DNA of 64,000 bases from Alphaproteobacteria bacterium. Its GTDB lineage: Bacteria > Pseudomonadota > Alphaproteobacteria > Micavibrionales > Micavibrionaceae. Below are positions 45,101 to 52,258 of this stretch, piece by piece (the stretch's first letter is position 1; each line of letters begins with the position of its first letter). Below the pieces are notes generated by a model. It saw only the letters and a program-made list of their open reading frames with translations, did not search any database and was not told where the DNA came from. The position numbers and the translations under genes were made by a program. The stretch covers positions 178,689 to 242,688 of the forward strand of contig JASMHE010000007.1 in NCBI GenBank assembly GCA_030750865.1, read 5' to 3'.

Positions 45101-46010
45101 TTACATTCAAAGCGGCTTTGAAAAATGTGATGACGCGGTCAAAGTGCCATTCCACCAACCACACAAGAATGTTTCACATAGCGACACAGTCGCAGACGAC
45201 ACAAACGACGAAGACACGCCGCACGCCCTGCGCATCTATAACACGCAAACCCAGCCGCCAAAGCACAAAGCGCCCGCATCACCGACCGCAAAAACCGCGC
45301 AGGATGGGCAAGACGGGTATGATGGCAAACATGACGATGGGCATGACGGGCGCAACACGGCAACCGCGGACACAAACGCGGCCACCCTGCGCCTGCATCC
45401 GGACGATCATATCGCACTGCCACCCTATTTACTGGAACCGCCGCCACCCGAGCATGACCCGCCGCGCCCGCTGATCCCGTCACGCCCGTCGGAAAGCGAA
45501 CCGGCCGCACGCTCGCCACTACAATCAACCGAGGATCGGCGCTTTTTACGCGGCAATGTCACGCACAGCCTGTTACAGATTTTACCCGATATTGATGAAG
45601 GTCACCGCGCACAGGCCATTCGCACCTATGTATCGCGTCCGGCATTTGCCTTTTCCCAAGACGTACAGGACAGCATCACCGCAGAAGTGCTGGATATCCT
45701 GCATCATCCCGATTACGCGGTCCTGTTCGGGCCGAAATCGATGGCCGAAGTGCCGATCACGGGCTTGATTGACGGCAAACTGATGACGGGCCAGATCGAC
45801 CGCCTTTATGTTGATGACGATATTGTGAAAATTGTCGATTACAAATCAAACCGCCCGTCCCCGACGCGCATCGAAGATGTTCCGGCCCAATATATCAAAC
45901 AAATGGCCTCTTACCGGACGGCTATCGGCGATATTTACCCGAATCGTACGATTGAAACCTACCTGCTCTGGACGGATACAGCCCGCATCATGCGTGTCGA
46001 AGCCGGGTAA
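42114..46010 (+). CDS. addA: Double-strand break repair helicase AddA
   Basis: AddA is the UvrD-type 3'-5' helicase and nuclease partner of AddB. The 1298-residue protein has Walker A MSASAGSGKTKVL, motif Ia LTFTKAGASEM, TTIHAFCQ, Walker B HILVDESQDTNP, and VGDKKQSIFSFQ. Motifs RIMTVHGSKGLQAP and YVAMTRAEDRLY follow, and the C-terminal nuclease has KIVDYKSNR. Two long low-complexity inserts, Asn/Asp/Pro/Thr- and Gly/Asp/His-rich, occur at about 790-830 and 1045-1110. A second in-frame ATG at 42168 is a possible start. It ends the overlapping tsaE-murU-addB-addA run. Confidence 0.96.
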   Translation: MTRTDHANSDSVANKQDTHMTAAPTDPQDAASRRATDPNVIQQRASDPASSVWMSASAGSGKTKVLVDRLLRLFLPDQDGHGATPPHRILCLTFTKAGASEMAIRINKVLGEWAIAADEDLEGALQSLLGYAPTDQQKMIARHLFAKVLDAPGGLKITTIHAFCQSVLSRFPLEAGLTPNFDPIDENEAARLIEQARDQILDEARTGQNPHMADIVMRLLHSQQEDTLMKELGNLTGERLQMAKLADRRDHWADILAAQIGIAPDLDEAQLTRTVCDDTAFDKHGLYEACTCLAGLSQKTSKTNAVLIQDWLDSPPAARADMLDDYMHKVYIAKSTGNMNKNLLNKTIRNTHPDIGAILEREVNRLLTFIDQRLKIRLFRNTLDFLTLGLAVLERYQDIKESRAILDYDDMIIRTLHLLNTRDISPWVMYKLDGGIDHILVDESQDTNPEQWEIIDLLTDEFFSGQSAADERDDPVDRSLFVVGDKKQSIFSFQRAAPHLFDEKRAYFEEKAQNAGKKWRNEPINTSFRSVSSVLRLVDTVFSDESVLKGVENTILTHDSFRTRTNGAAGLCELWPLFERDQDAEKQRKQAAKNEKWPLPVTIEDTPSPQNQLASYIADRIADWVDRGEILESRGTPITADDIMILVRSRSDIVTQISRALRLKNIPVSGLDRMVIGDQLPVMDLLACARFALLPDDDLSLACVLKSPLINFDDNQLMDMAIDRGTDSLWQRVKATAPAAVTRYLKALIAAGAREKPYEFFSFILQTPCPADYTARPHDTADAPNNNDRDDNNGNDAATATQPNAPTNTPANTPARDTAAAKSRTEAQKPLTGLYALERRLGNDIFDPLEEFLNLTLQYEEDHIPHLQAFLIWQKSSDQTIKREMEEAGGEVRIMTVHGSKGLQAPIVILPDTIRVSQSQKKQRLLWPDKTGLDMPLWAANSDSEDNLFATHSAALKERDNEEYRRLLYVAMTRAEDRLYIGGAQKDKPIADSWYYYIQSGFEKCDDAVKVPFHQPHKNVSHSDTVADDTNDEDTPHALRIYNTQTQPPKHKAPASPTAKTAQDGQDGYDGKHDDGHDGRNTATADTNAATLRLHPDDHIALPPYLLEPPPPEHDPPRPLIPSRPSESEPAARSPLQSTEDRRFLRGNVTHSLLQILPDIDEGHRAQAIRTYVSRPAFAFSQDVQDSITAEVLDILHHPDYAVLFGPKSMAEVPITGLIDGKLMTGQIDRLYVDDDIVKIVDYKSNRPSPTRIEDVPAQYIKQMASYRTAIGDIYPNRTIETYLLWTDTARIMRVEAG

Positions 46011-46111
46011 GAGATGCCGTTTTTACAAAAAGGCGCGTCTTCTAACATATTGACTCGTCTCGGAAAGATCAGCCGTACGTGTTGAAAATGCGAATTCAGG
46101 CCATCGATGGG

Positions 46112-46141
46112 TTGACCTGCGCCGGAACTTGCTCATATTAA
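46112..46141 (+). promoter_or_regulatory. Candidate promoter of trxA
   Basis: TTGACC (46112-46117) is followed by CATATT/TATTAA (46134-46141) at 16-18 bases. The ATG lies 117 bases downstream. This would give trxA its own promoter, apart from the addAB run. Confidence 0.45.
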
Positions 46142-46257
46142 AAGAAGGGGCATATAGAAAAAGCCCCGCGGCCTTTGCAAACAAACGTGACATATGGAAG
46201 ACAGCAAAGGCGTATAAAAAGAATACGACAGACAAACAGTTTATATAGGAGTGAACA

Positions 46258-46578
46258 ATGTCAGCGAAAAGCGTAAGTGACGATCAATTTGAAAGTGAAG
46301 TGTTGAAAGCTGACGGCCCAGTCGTCGTGGATTTCTGGGCGGAATGGTGTGGCCCTTGTAAAGCGCTGATGCCACTGGTCGAAGAAATGGCCGACGAAAT
46401 GGACGGCAAGGTCAAAGTCACGAAAGTCAATATTGACGACAACCCGAACACACCGACAAAATACGGTGTACGCGGCATCCCGACATTGATGTTATTCAAA
46501 GACGGTCAGGTCGTCGATACACGCGTTGGCGGCATGTCAAAATCACAACTGACGGAATGGGTTGAATCCGTCGCCTGA
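46258..46578 (+). CDS. trxA: Thioredoxin
   Basis: The 106-residue thioredoxin has the redox motif AEWCGPCKALMP and the cis-Pro loop GVRGIPTLMLFKDG. It reduces disulfides in ribonucleotide reductase and many other proteins, recycled by thioredoxin reductase (not in the window). AGGAG 8 bases before the ATG is a strong ribosome-binding site. Location after addA is conserved in alphaproteobacteria. Confidence 0.98.
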   Translation: MSAKSVSDDQFESEVLKADGPVVVDFWAEWCGPCKALMPLVEEMADEMDGKVKVTKVNIDDNPNTPTKYGVRGIPTLMLFKDGQVVDTRVGGMSKSQLTEWVESVA

Positions 46579-46621
46579 TCATCTGAACAAAACCCGTGTC
46601 ATGACGTACACATGACAGTGC

Positions 46622-46657
46622 AAAACCTTGCTTTCACTACAGAAGGCAAGGTTTTTT
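46622..46657 (+). terminator. Rho-independent terminator after trxA
   Basis: A 14-base stem with one G-U pair (AAAACCTTGCTTTC with GAAGGCAAGGTTTT), a 6-base loop and a T run form a strong intrinsic terminator 44 bases after trxA. Confidence 0.92.
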
Positions 46658-46777
46658 GCATAGACATTCAGCACAAACATATTACACTGGTATATTATAC
46701 TGGGTAACGTACAAAGTACGAACCAGAGTACAAACCAGGCCACCCAAAACACAGACAAAAACACAGAGCAACACATC

Positions 46778-47191
46778 ATGTCCGATCAAATGAAACCGCC
46801 ATCAGGCCCGAACCCGAAAAAACGCCTTATCATTCTCGGCGCGTTTGCTCTCGTGCTGATTGTCGCAGCCGGTCTGATCATTAACGCCAAAGCTATCAAG
46901 CGGGTCTTACCCCCATGTCAAACGGCATCGTTGACAGAGGAATTAAATATGCTGGAAACCGAACTGGAACAGCGCGTACCCGATCTTGTAATCACAGATA
47001 TCGAGATCACCGACGAGGTGAGCTACGACGAAGAAATCGAAGAACGTGTCTGTATGGCGAATATCAAACTCCAGCAGTTAAATAAAGAGATCAAGGTCAA
47101 GCTGAACTGGACCAAGAAAAGCCTGAGCGAATATGCTTTGACCGTTGTCAGCAAAATCGAAGAAGAAATTGACGCGCAGACCGAAGAATAA
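46778..47191 (+). CDS. Single-pass membrane protein of unknown function
   Basis: The 137-residue protein has a short basic N-terminus, one transmembrane helix (about residues 18-36), and an acidic periplasmic or cytoplasmic part of about 100 residues with two Cys (PPCQTA, ERVCMAN). The C-terminus is helical and Glu-rich. AT-rich DNA before the gene (TATATTATACT near 46691) is a likely -10 region. No family is recognised; the gene stands alone. Confidence 0.75.
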   Translation: MSDQMKPPSGPNPKKRLIILGAFALVLIVAAGLIINAKAIKRVLPPCQTASLTEELNMLETELEQRVPDLVITDIEITDEVSYDEEIEERVCMANIKLQQLNKEIKVKLNWTKKSLSEYALTVVSKIEEEIDAQTEE

Positions 47192-47284
47192 GCAGAAGAG
47201 CGCTGTCCTTTATTCATCGCGCCCCCTATCAGTCAGCATGGCAGCGTAGCGGCTCTACACAACACAGAGAGAGACGTACGGCCT

Positions 47285-47821
47285 TTACTCTTCATGTTCT
47301 ATGGCGCGCTCCCGCGCTTTTACGCTCCTCTGTTCGCGCCTGATATACCACATGGTACGGCCATTTGATAACAGGATCATCACTTCCATCAGACTGGGAC
47401 CGATAGACATAGCCATCACGTTATGCACCAGCCACAAAAACGTACAAAGCGACAATAAAATACGCATCTTCATACCATGCGCATAAAAAACCGCACATGT
47501 CGCAATCACTGCCGACACAATCGCCAAGACGTCTTTTGGTTCCTGATACAGATACAGGCCAAGCCCGATATAAAGCACGATGAAAAGCGGCGCAAATTTA
47601 CGGCCGATGCTATAAATGCTCAGATAATAACGCACAATATTAATCGCCGCCGCGACACCGCCTGTGTAAGCCCCCAGCATAAAGAAATGGATCGACAGCA
47701 ACAGATTCTGCCCCGTCATCGATAATTTCAGATGGCGGTCATTCTGGTGGGTAAAGGCATAGATTCCGGTCGCAAAAGCCAGAAAGCCAACGCCCTGCGT
47801 GACGATTGAAAATAGATCCAA
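47285..47821 (-). CDS. YgjV-family inner-membrane protein
   Basis: The 178-residue protein has about six transmembrane helices and the features of the YgjV family (FLAFATGIYAF near the start, LLSIHFFMLGAYTGG, AAINIVRYYLS). The function of the family is not established. The charged tail (about 155-178) is cytoplasmic by the positive-inside rule. It begins 12 bases after the FAD oxidoreductase stop and is probably co-transcribed with it. Confidence 0.85.
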   Translation of the reverse strand: MDLFSIVTQGVGFLAFATGIYAFTHQNDRHLKLSMTGQNLLLSIHFFMLGAYTGGVAAAINIVRYYLSIYSIGRKFAPLFIVLYIGLGLYLYQEPKDVLAIVSAVIATCAVFYAHGMKMRILLSLCTFLWLVHNVMAMSIGPSLMEVMILLSNGRTMWYIRREQRSVKARERAIEHEE

Positions 47822-47833
47822 AATGCGAACCCT

Positions 47834-49132
47834 CTAGAAGAATTTATGCTTGATCTCGCGCATCCAGTCACCCAGCTGCCAGCTATAATAGACAGCTTGG
47901 GCCACAAGCGGGCCAAGCATACCGCCCGTATAGGCAAATCCAAACGGCTTGAACAGCTCGTACGTCTTATCCCCGTCGGCAATGGCCGCCGCAATAACTT
48001 CGCCGCCCGCCGTTGTCGGGCCGACACCATTGCCGCCAAAATTGGTGCAATACCACACGCCATCAGCCATTTTGCCGATATGCGGCATCTTATGCACCGT
48101 GTATCCCATTAACCCCGACCAAGCGATGGCGGGTTTTACGCTTTCAAGCTGCGGGTAGACCTTGTGCAAATCACCGATCATCACATTCAGCAGATCACCG
48201 GTCGGCGCACTGTGTGACAAGCCCACGCGGCCGCCCCACAAAATCCGTTTATCCGGCAAGATACGGTAATAATCGTCCGACCAGCGCGTATCCTGAATAC
48301 CAGCCTGCGTATTGATGGCCGTTTTCAGCAATTTTTCATCCACCGGATCGGTGACCATCACATAGGTTGAAATCGGCAGGCATGACCGCTTGATCTTTGT
48401 TTCAAGACGGTTGAAATAGCCCGATCCGCAATACACAATATGCGGCGCTTTCACCTTGCCGTGCTCAGTATGGATGATCTTGGTCGTGGCCTGTTCATTT
48501 TCAACGCGGACAGCCATCGAATCTTCAAAAATCAAGCCGCCCTTTTCCGTGATCACACGGCCGAGCCCCTGCACATAATTCAGCGGATGCATATGAAAAT
48601 AATCGGGGAAATAAATACCGTCATAATACCGTTCACTGACCGCATGCTCGCGCACTTTATCCTGCGGCCAGAACTCGACAGGTTCATCAAAATTCTTGGC
48701 CAGAAAGTCGGCCCGTTCTTCCATTGATCCGGGCACATCATACCATGACGGCTTTAAATAACCGTGCACCGGATCACAATCAATCTTGTAATCATCAATC
48801 CGCTTACGGATCAGCTGTTGTGATTGCTTGGTCAGGCTGTAAAGCTTTTTGGCATTGGTCAGGCCGACCTTCTTTGTAATGTCAGCCACACCGGCGGCAT
48901 ATCCGGCCATGACGAAACCGCCATTGCGTCCCGATGCACCCCAGCCAATCCGGCCGCCTTCAAGAATAACAGGCTTTTTCCCGCGTTCCAGCAAGCCCAG
49001 CGCAATCGCCAGCCCCGCAAGACCGCCGCCGATGATACAGACATCTGCCTCGATCGTATGGTTTAAAAAGGGGTATTTTTGCTCCCCCTTCATGGTTTTA
49101 CTGTAATATGTCAGCGGATAGCTTGCAGACAT
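47834..49132 (-). CDS. FAD-dependent oxidoreductase (DAO family, PuuB/OrdL-like)
   Basis: The 432-residue protein has the FAD dinucleotide-binding loop CIIGGGLAGLAIALGLLERG (about residues 32-51), GWGASGRNGGFV (typical of the DAO family) and a C-terminal NFGGNGVGPTTAGGEV segment closing the FAD site. Overall pattern resembles gamma-glutamylputrescine oxidases and OrdL-type amine oxidases, but no other putrescine genes are nearby, so the substrate is open. AGGGAG precedes the ATG. It is upstream of ygjV in a two-gene unit. Confidence 0.88.
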   Translation of the reverse strand: MSASYPLTYYSKTMKGEQKYPFLNHTIEADVCIIGGGLAGLAIALGLLERGKKPVILEGGRIGWGASGRNGGFVMAGYAAGVADITKKVGLTNAKKLYSLTKQSQQLIRKRIDDYKIDCDPVHGYLKPSWYDVPGSMEERADFLAKNFDEPVEFWPQDKVREHAVSERYYDGIYFPDYFHMHPLNYVQGLGRVITEKGGLIFEDSMAVRVENEQATTKIIHTEHGKVKAPHIVYCGSGYFNRLETKIKRSCLPISTYVMVTDPVDEKLLKTAINTQAGIQDTRWSDDYYRILPDKRILWGGRVGLSHSAPTGDLLNVMIGDLHKVYPQLESVKPAIAWSGLMGYTVHKMPHIGKMADGVWYCTNFGGNGVGPTTAGGEVIAAAIADGDKTYELFKPFGFAYTGGMLGPLVAQAVYYSWQLGDWMREIKHKFF

Positions 49133-49334
49133 GATGAACTCCCTGCAATCGTTATAAGAAATGATTTATCCCCATCATACCGTATTGCAGCGCAAAGCGC
49201 ATGCGGGAAATATGCTGCACCCGCGCAGTGTGTGGATAGCTACGCCTGCATCAAACATGGAAAGCGACGTGCCGTTAGAACGACACGTGCGATATAGAAA
49301 TGCATGTAAATGAAACGGGAGAAGCGCGCGCTAA

Positions 49335-49880
49335 CTAGGCAGCGGACAGAACCATAATGGCCTGACGACCTTCCATCTTCGGCTTCAGATCGACTTTGCC
49401 GACATCGGCCAGTTCTTCGACCATGCGGCCCAGCACTTCCAGACCGATATCCTGGTGCGCCATTTCACGACCGCGAAAACGCATTGTGACTTTCACTTTG
49501 TCACCCGCTTCAAGGAAACGGCGCGCATTGCGCAACTTCACCTGATAGTCATGCTCTTCGATACCGGGACGGATTTTGACTTCCTTGACATCGACAGTCT
49601 TTTGCTTCTTACGGGCCTCGGCAGCTTTTTTCTGCTGTTCGTATTTATACTTGCCGTAATCGAGAATCTTACAAACCGGTGGTTTCGCATTCGGAGAGAC
49701 CTCGACCAGATCAAGACCGGCCTCATAAGCCTGTTCGATCGCTTTGTTTGTCGCAACGACACCAATCTGTTCCCCTTCTGCGTCAATCAGGCGAACTTCC
49801 GGCGCTGTAATGGATTCATTAACGCGCGGGCCGTCGTCGTTGGAATTTCTACTCCGTGAATTATATGGTGGTCTGCTTAT
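49335..49880 (-). CDS. infC: Translation initiation factor IF-3, probable AUA start
   Basis: IF-3 binds 30S subunits and rejects wrong start codons. The 181-residue protein contains the family core [29 protein letters not shown] [21 protein letters not shown], and the C-domain [12 protein letters not shown]. The nearest ATG (49904) has no ribosome-binding site, whereas an ideal AGGAG stands 8 bases before an ATA codon at 49880-49878 whose following residues ([10 protein letters not shown]) match family N-termini. infC genes often use AUU or another rare start for self-control. thrS, normally adjacent, is 2.4 kb upstream; rpmI and rplT do not follow. Confidence 0.95.
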   Translation of the reverse strand: MSRPPYNSRSRNSNDDGPRVNESITAPEVRLIDAEGEQIGVVATNKAIEQAYEAGLDLVEVSPNAKPPVCKILDYGKYKYEQQKKAAEARKKQKTVDVKEVKIRPGIEEHDYQVKLRNARRFLEAGDKVKVTMRFRGREMAHQDIGLEVLGRMVEELADVGKVDLKPKMEGRQAIMVLSAA

Positions 49881-49893
49881 GACTGATTCTCCT
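49878..49893 (-). promoter_or_regulatory. infC ribosome-binding site and non-AUG start
   Basis: AGGAG (49893-49889) is followed after 8 bases by ATA (49880-49878). An in-frame ATG 24 bases upstream of the ATA lacks any Shine-Dalgarno match. The arrangement fits IF-3 autoregulation by a start codon that IF-3 itself discriminates against. Confidence 0.6.
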
Positions 49894-49974
49894 GTTTGTG
49901 TCATGAATTTTCGATACGGCTATTATTATGCCGAATCCGCTTTGGATGCAAGAGGTGTATAGGGGTATATGGGA

Positions 49975-51042
49975 TTATAACGGTTTATAATCCCCGATTT
50001 TTGGTTCCGGAATTGCCGGATCGGATGTGTCCAGATACAGATCATCCGCCGCGACGGGTTCGACTTGATCCAGGAAATCCTGTTTTGTCAGACCTTGCTG
50101 CGCCAGACATTGTGAAAATGTCGGCAGGGCCGCTTCATTATCTGTGCCGACACGACTGCCCAGCCGCTCCAGCTCGTCTTCATATTCCATCAACATCGGC
50201 AAAGGCGATGCATAATGGTCATGCACATCCTGTCCGTTGGGCATGAATAAATTCGGGCCGAAAGCATTGCCGATATCTTTCATATCCTCTTCGTCGATAC
50301 GGCAAAATATAATGTCATCCCGTTCAACCAGTTCACGTTCGGTCACAACGGCATGCCCCATGAAAAAATCATTGTGATATTTATCAATGCCGCGGATCGG
50401 CGCATTGCGGAATTCCTGCTTTAAGATATTCATCCCGAAACCGAACAAGGCCCGCGTATAATTCTCATCACACAGCGATTTTAACTGCATCAGAAAATCA
50501 TAGCGCATGGATTGATTGGCCCGCGCAATCACCGCCGGACGATCGGCTGCATCCAGCGATTCGATAAAGCGGTGCATCAGATGGGCTTCCTTGCTATAGG
50601 CATCGGCCTCCATCAATTCCATCACATGAATCTGACTGGCCGGCGCTAAGCGGATATTGGATTTATCGTTGCCCGCACAGGCATGCAACGCGGCGACATT
50701 GGCCATCTGGATCGCGTGTACGCCTTCATGGATAAAATCGGTCATGAACGCAATATCATCCTCCAGCGCCGCAACACCGATCTTCATATAATTCTGGAAT
50801 CCGACCGGATACAGATAGCTGTGATAATACGCCTTGCGGCCCTGCACATTTTCATCGCACACAATATGCACGCCGCTATCGTTCAGGGCTGTCACAAATT
50901 CTTGTCCGATCTTGCCAAGCCCTTCCAGGCGTTGCACAGACAAATCAACCAGATGCGACACCCGCTCTTCGAGTGCGGCCGCCGCATCGCGGGCCTCTGT
51001 GAAGCTGTTTTGCAAGGATGTGTTTTTATGCTGTTCGGTCAT
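49975..51042 (-). CDS. Putative HEXXH zinc metallopeptidase, copy A
   Basis: The 355-residue protein is soluble with no signal peptide. H105-E106-x-x-H109 (DFIHEGVHAIQ) is followed 36 residues later by E145 in the motif EADAY. The neighbouring paralog has the same HEXXH, the same AALHA just after it, and EIDAY at the identical spacing. This pattern (HEXXH plus a distant Glu) suits a gluzincin-like zinc site. A DUF6782-type family is possible, from memory only. The rest is helical, with a Pro/Asp-rich C-terminus. It lies between the paralog and infC; the substrate is unknown. Confidence 0.75.
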   Translation of the reverse strand: MTEQHKNTSLQNSFTEARDAAAALEERVSHLVDLSVQRLEGLGKIGQEFVTALNDSGVHIVCDENVQGRKAYYHSYLYPVGFQNYMKIGVAALEDDIAFMTDFIHEGVHAIQMANVAALHACAGNDKSNIRLAPASQIHVMELMEADAYSKEAHLMHRFIESLDAADRPAVIARANQSMRYDFLMQLKSLCDENYTRALFGFGMNILKQEFRNAPIRGIDKYHNDFFMGHAVVTERELVERDDIIFCRIDEEDMKDIGNAFGPNLFMPNGQDVHDHYASPLPMLMEYEDELERLGSRVGTDNEAALPTFSQCLAQQGLTKQDFLDQVEPVAADDLYLDTSDPAIPEPKIGDYKPL

Positions 51043-51098
51043 GCTGTGTCCGTGTCTTTTCTATGATATGTTCTGTTCCATTCTGGTCTGATTTGTTC

Positions 51099-52088
51099 TT
51101 ATCCGATGTGCGGCGCCTGCGGCCCGTATGTCGCCCCGTATGTCGCTGTGATAATGTCCGGCGCTGTCGTACCGTAACGGGCCAGCCCTTCTTCCAGCGT
51201 CGGCAGCTCGTCCCGCGGGGCGACCTGTAAATGTGATCCCAGTTCATGCGCGGCGATCTTGATATCTTCGTGCACATCACCCGGCGCATACACCTCGCAC
51301 AGCTCACCTTTGCCGTTGATCATGGACCCGACCCCGAGTGTATCCGTCATGGCAATAATATCATCAGCCGTCAGCCGTACATAATCCATCGCCTGCACAT
51401 AGTCCGCCCCGTATTCATCAATGCGGCGCTGTATCGCCGACACATAACAATCATAGGCATGGCGCTGATAATTGAACACGAACGGCACAGCGCCTTCGCC
51501 TTCCACGGTTGAACGCATCGTGCCGTTAAAACATTGCATCACACCCATATAGGCCAGCGCTTTGCGCGTATCATGACCGGTCTGTTCGGCGGCATGGGCA
51601 AAATCACGGGCCAGACTGTATGAATCACGTTCAAGATCACAGCCCGATATGCGGGCAAATTCGTTCGTCAGCCAGCCTTGTTTGGCATAAGCATCAATTT
51701 CGAGTGCAATTTGTGAAAACATAAAATCACGCGGGCTGAGCCAGAACAGCGCATCGCTATTGGCCGGAATGGCATGCAGCGCCGCCGAGCGGTCAAACTG
51801 CATCACATGGATCATTTCATGAATATGACGCACCGCCCAGTCTTCCAGCGTGCGCACCGCACTTTTGTCATAGGCCACAAGACCGGAATATGAACCGTCC
51901 GCGTCAAACAGCTTCAGACCGGCCAGAAATTTCATATCACTGCCTGCAACAATTCGTTCGCGCACAGGAAGCGCATCCCGCGCGGCGATAAACCGTTTCA
52001 GCGCGTCTGAATCCGACTGCGCGATCATATCAGAAAATTGTGCGTGATAGTCTTCCAAACATGACTGATCAACCTCGGTACCCGTCAT
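51099..52088 (-). CDS. Putative HEXXH zinc metallopeptidase, copy B
   Basis: The 329-residue soluble protein has H90-E91-x-x-H94 (RHIHEMIHVMQ), AALHA, and E130 in EIDAY 36 residues after the last His, as in copy A. Beyond this core the paralogs differ strongly; the C-terminal half has VHEDIKIAAHELGSHLQ, a helix with more His/Glu. A very good promoter with an inverted repeat lies directly upstream. The 56-base gap to copy A suggests one transcript. Position between thrS and infC is unusual. Confidence 0.75.
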   Translation of the reverse strand: MTGTEVDQSCLEDYHAQFSDMIAQSDSDALKRFIAARDALPVRERIVAGSDMKFLAGLKLFDADGSYSGLVAYDKSAVRTLEDWAVRHIHEMIHVMQFDRSAALHAIPANSDALFWLSPRDFMFSQIALEIDAYAKQGWLTNEFARISGCDLERDSYSLARDFAHAAEQTGHDTRKALAYMGVMQCFNGTMRSTVEGEGAVPFVFNYQRHAYDCYVSAIQRRIDEYGADYVQAMDYVRLTADDIIAMTDTLGVGSMINGKGELCEVYAPGDVHEDIKIAAHELGSHLQVAPRDELPTLEEGLARYGTTAPDIITATYGATYGPQAPHIG

Positions 52089-52115
52089 TTGTGACCCCTG
52101 TTTTCTTTCTTTTTT

Positions 52116-52158
52116 ATATTATGGCGTACAGATTACGCCGCTTGCCATAATATGTCAA
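52116..52158 (-). promoter_or_regulatory. Strong sigma70-like promoter flanked by a 10-base inverted repeat
   Basis: On the minus strand, TTGACA (52158-52153) and TAATCT (52135-52130) have an exact 17-base spacer. A perfect 10-base inverted repeat, ATATTATGGC / GCCATAATAT, has one arm in the spacer (52153-52144) and one just past the -10 (52125-52116). The arms are 18 bases apart. A repressor bound there would block the promoter, or the repeat could act as a dimer or tetramer site. The start of copy B lies 28 bases on. Confidence 0.7.
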
Positions 52159-52258
52159 GAAAACGCGCGCCGCCGCGCCCGCACAGGGCAACAAACGACA
52201 CTCTCAGCAGACATCAGCCAAACACAAATACTGGCCAGACGATAGACCAGACCAAACA

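Noticed and set aside
51160..51260. Second HELGSH motif in metallopeptidase copy B as an alternative zinc site
   Set aside because: The His spacing is HExxxH, not HEXXH, and copy A has no equivalent; the HEMIH site with EIDAY is the conserved one.
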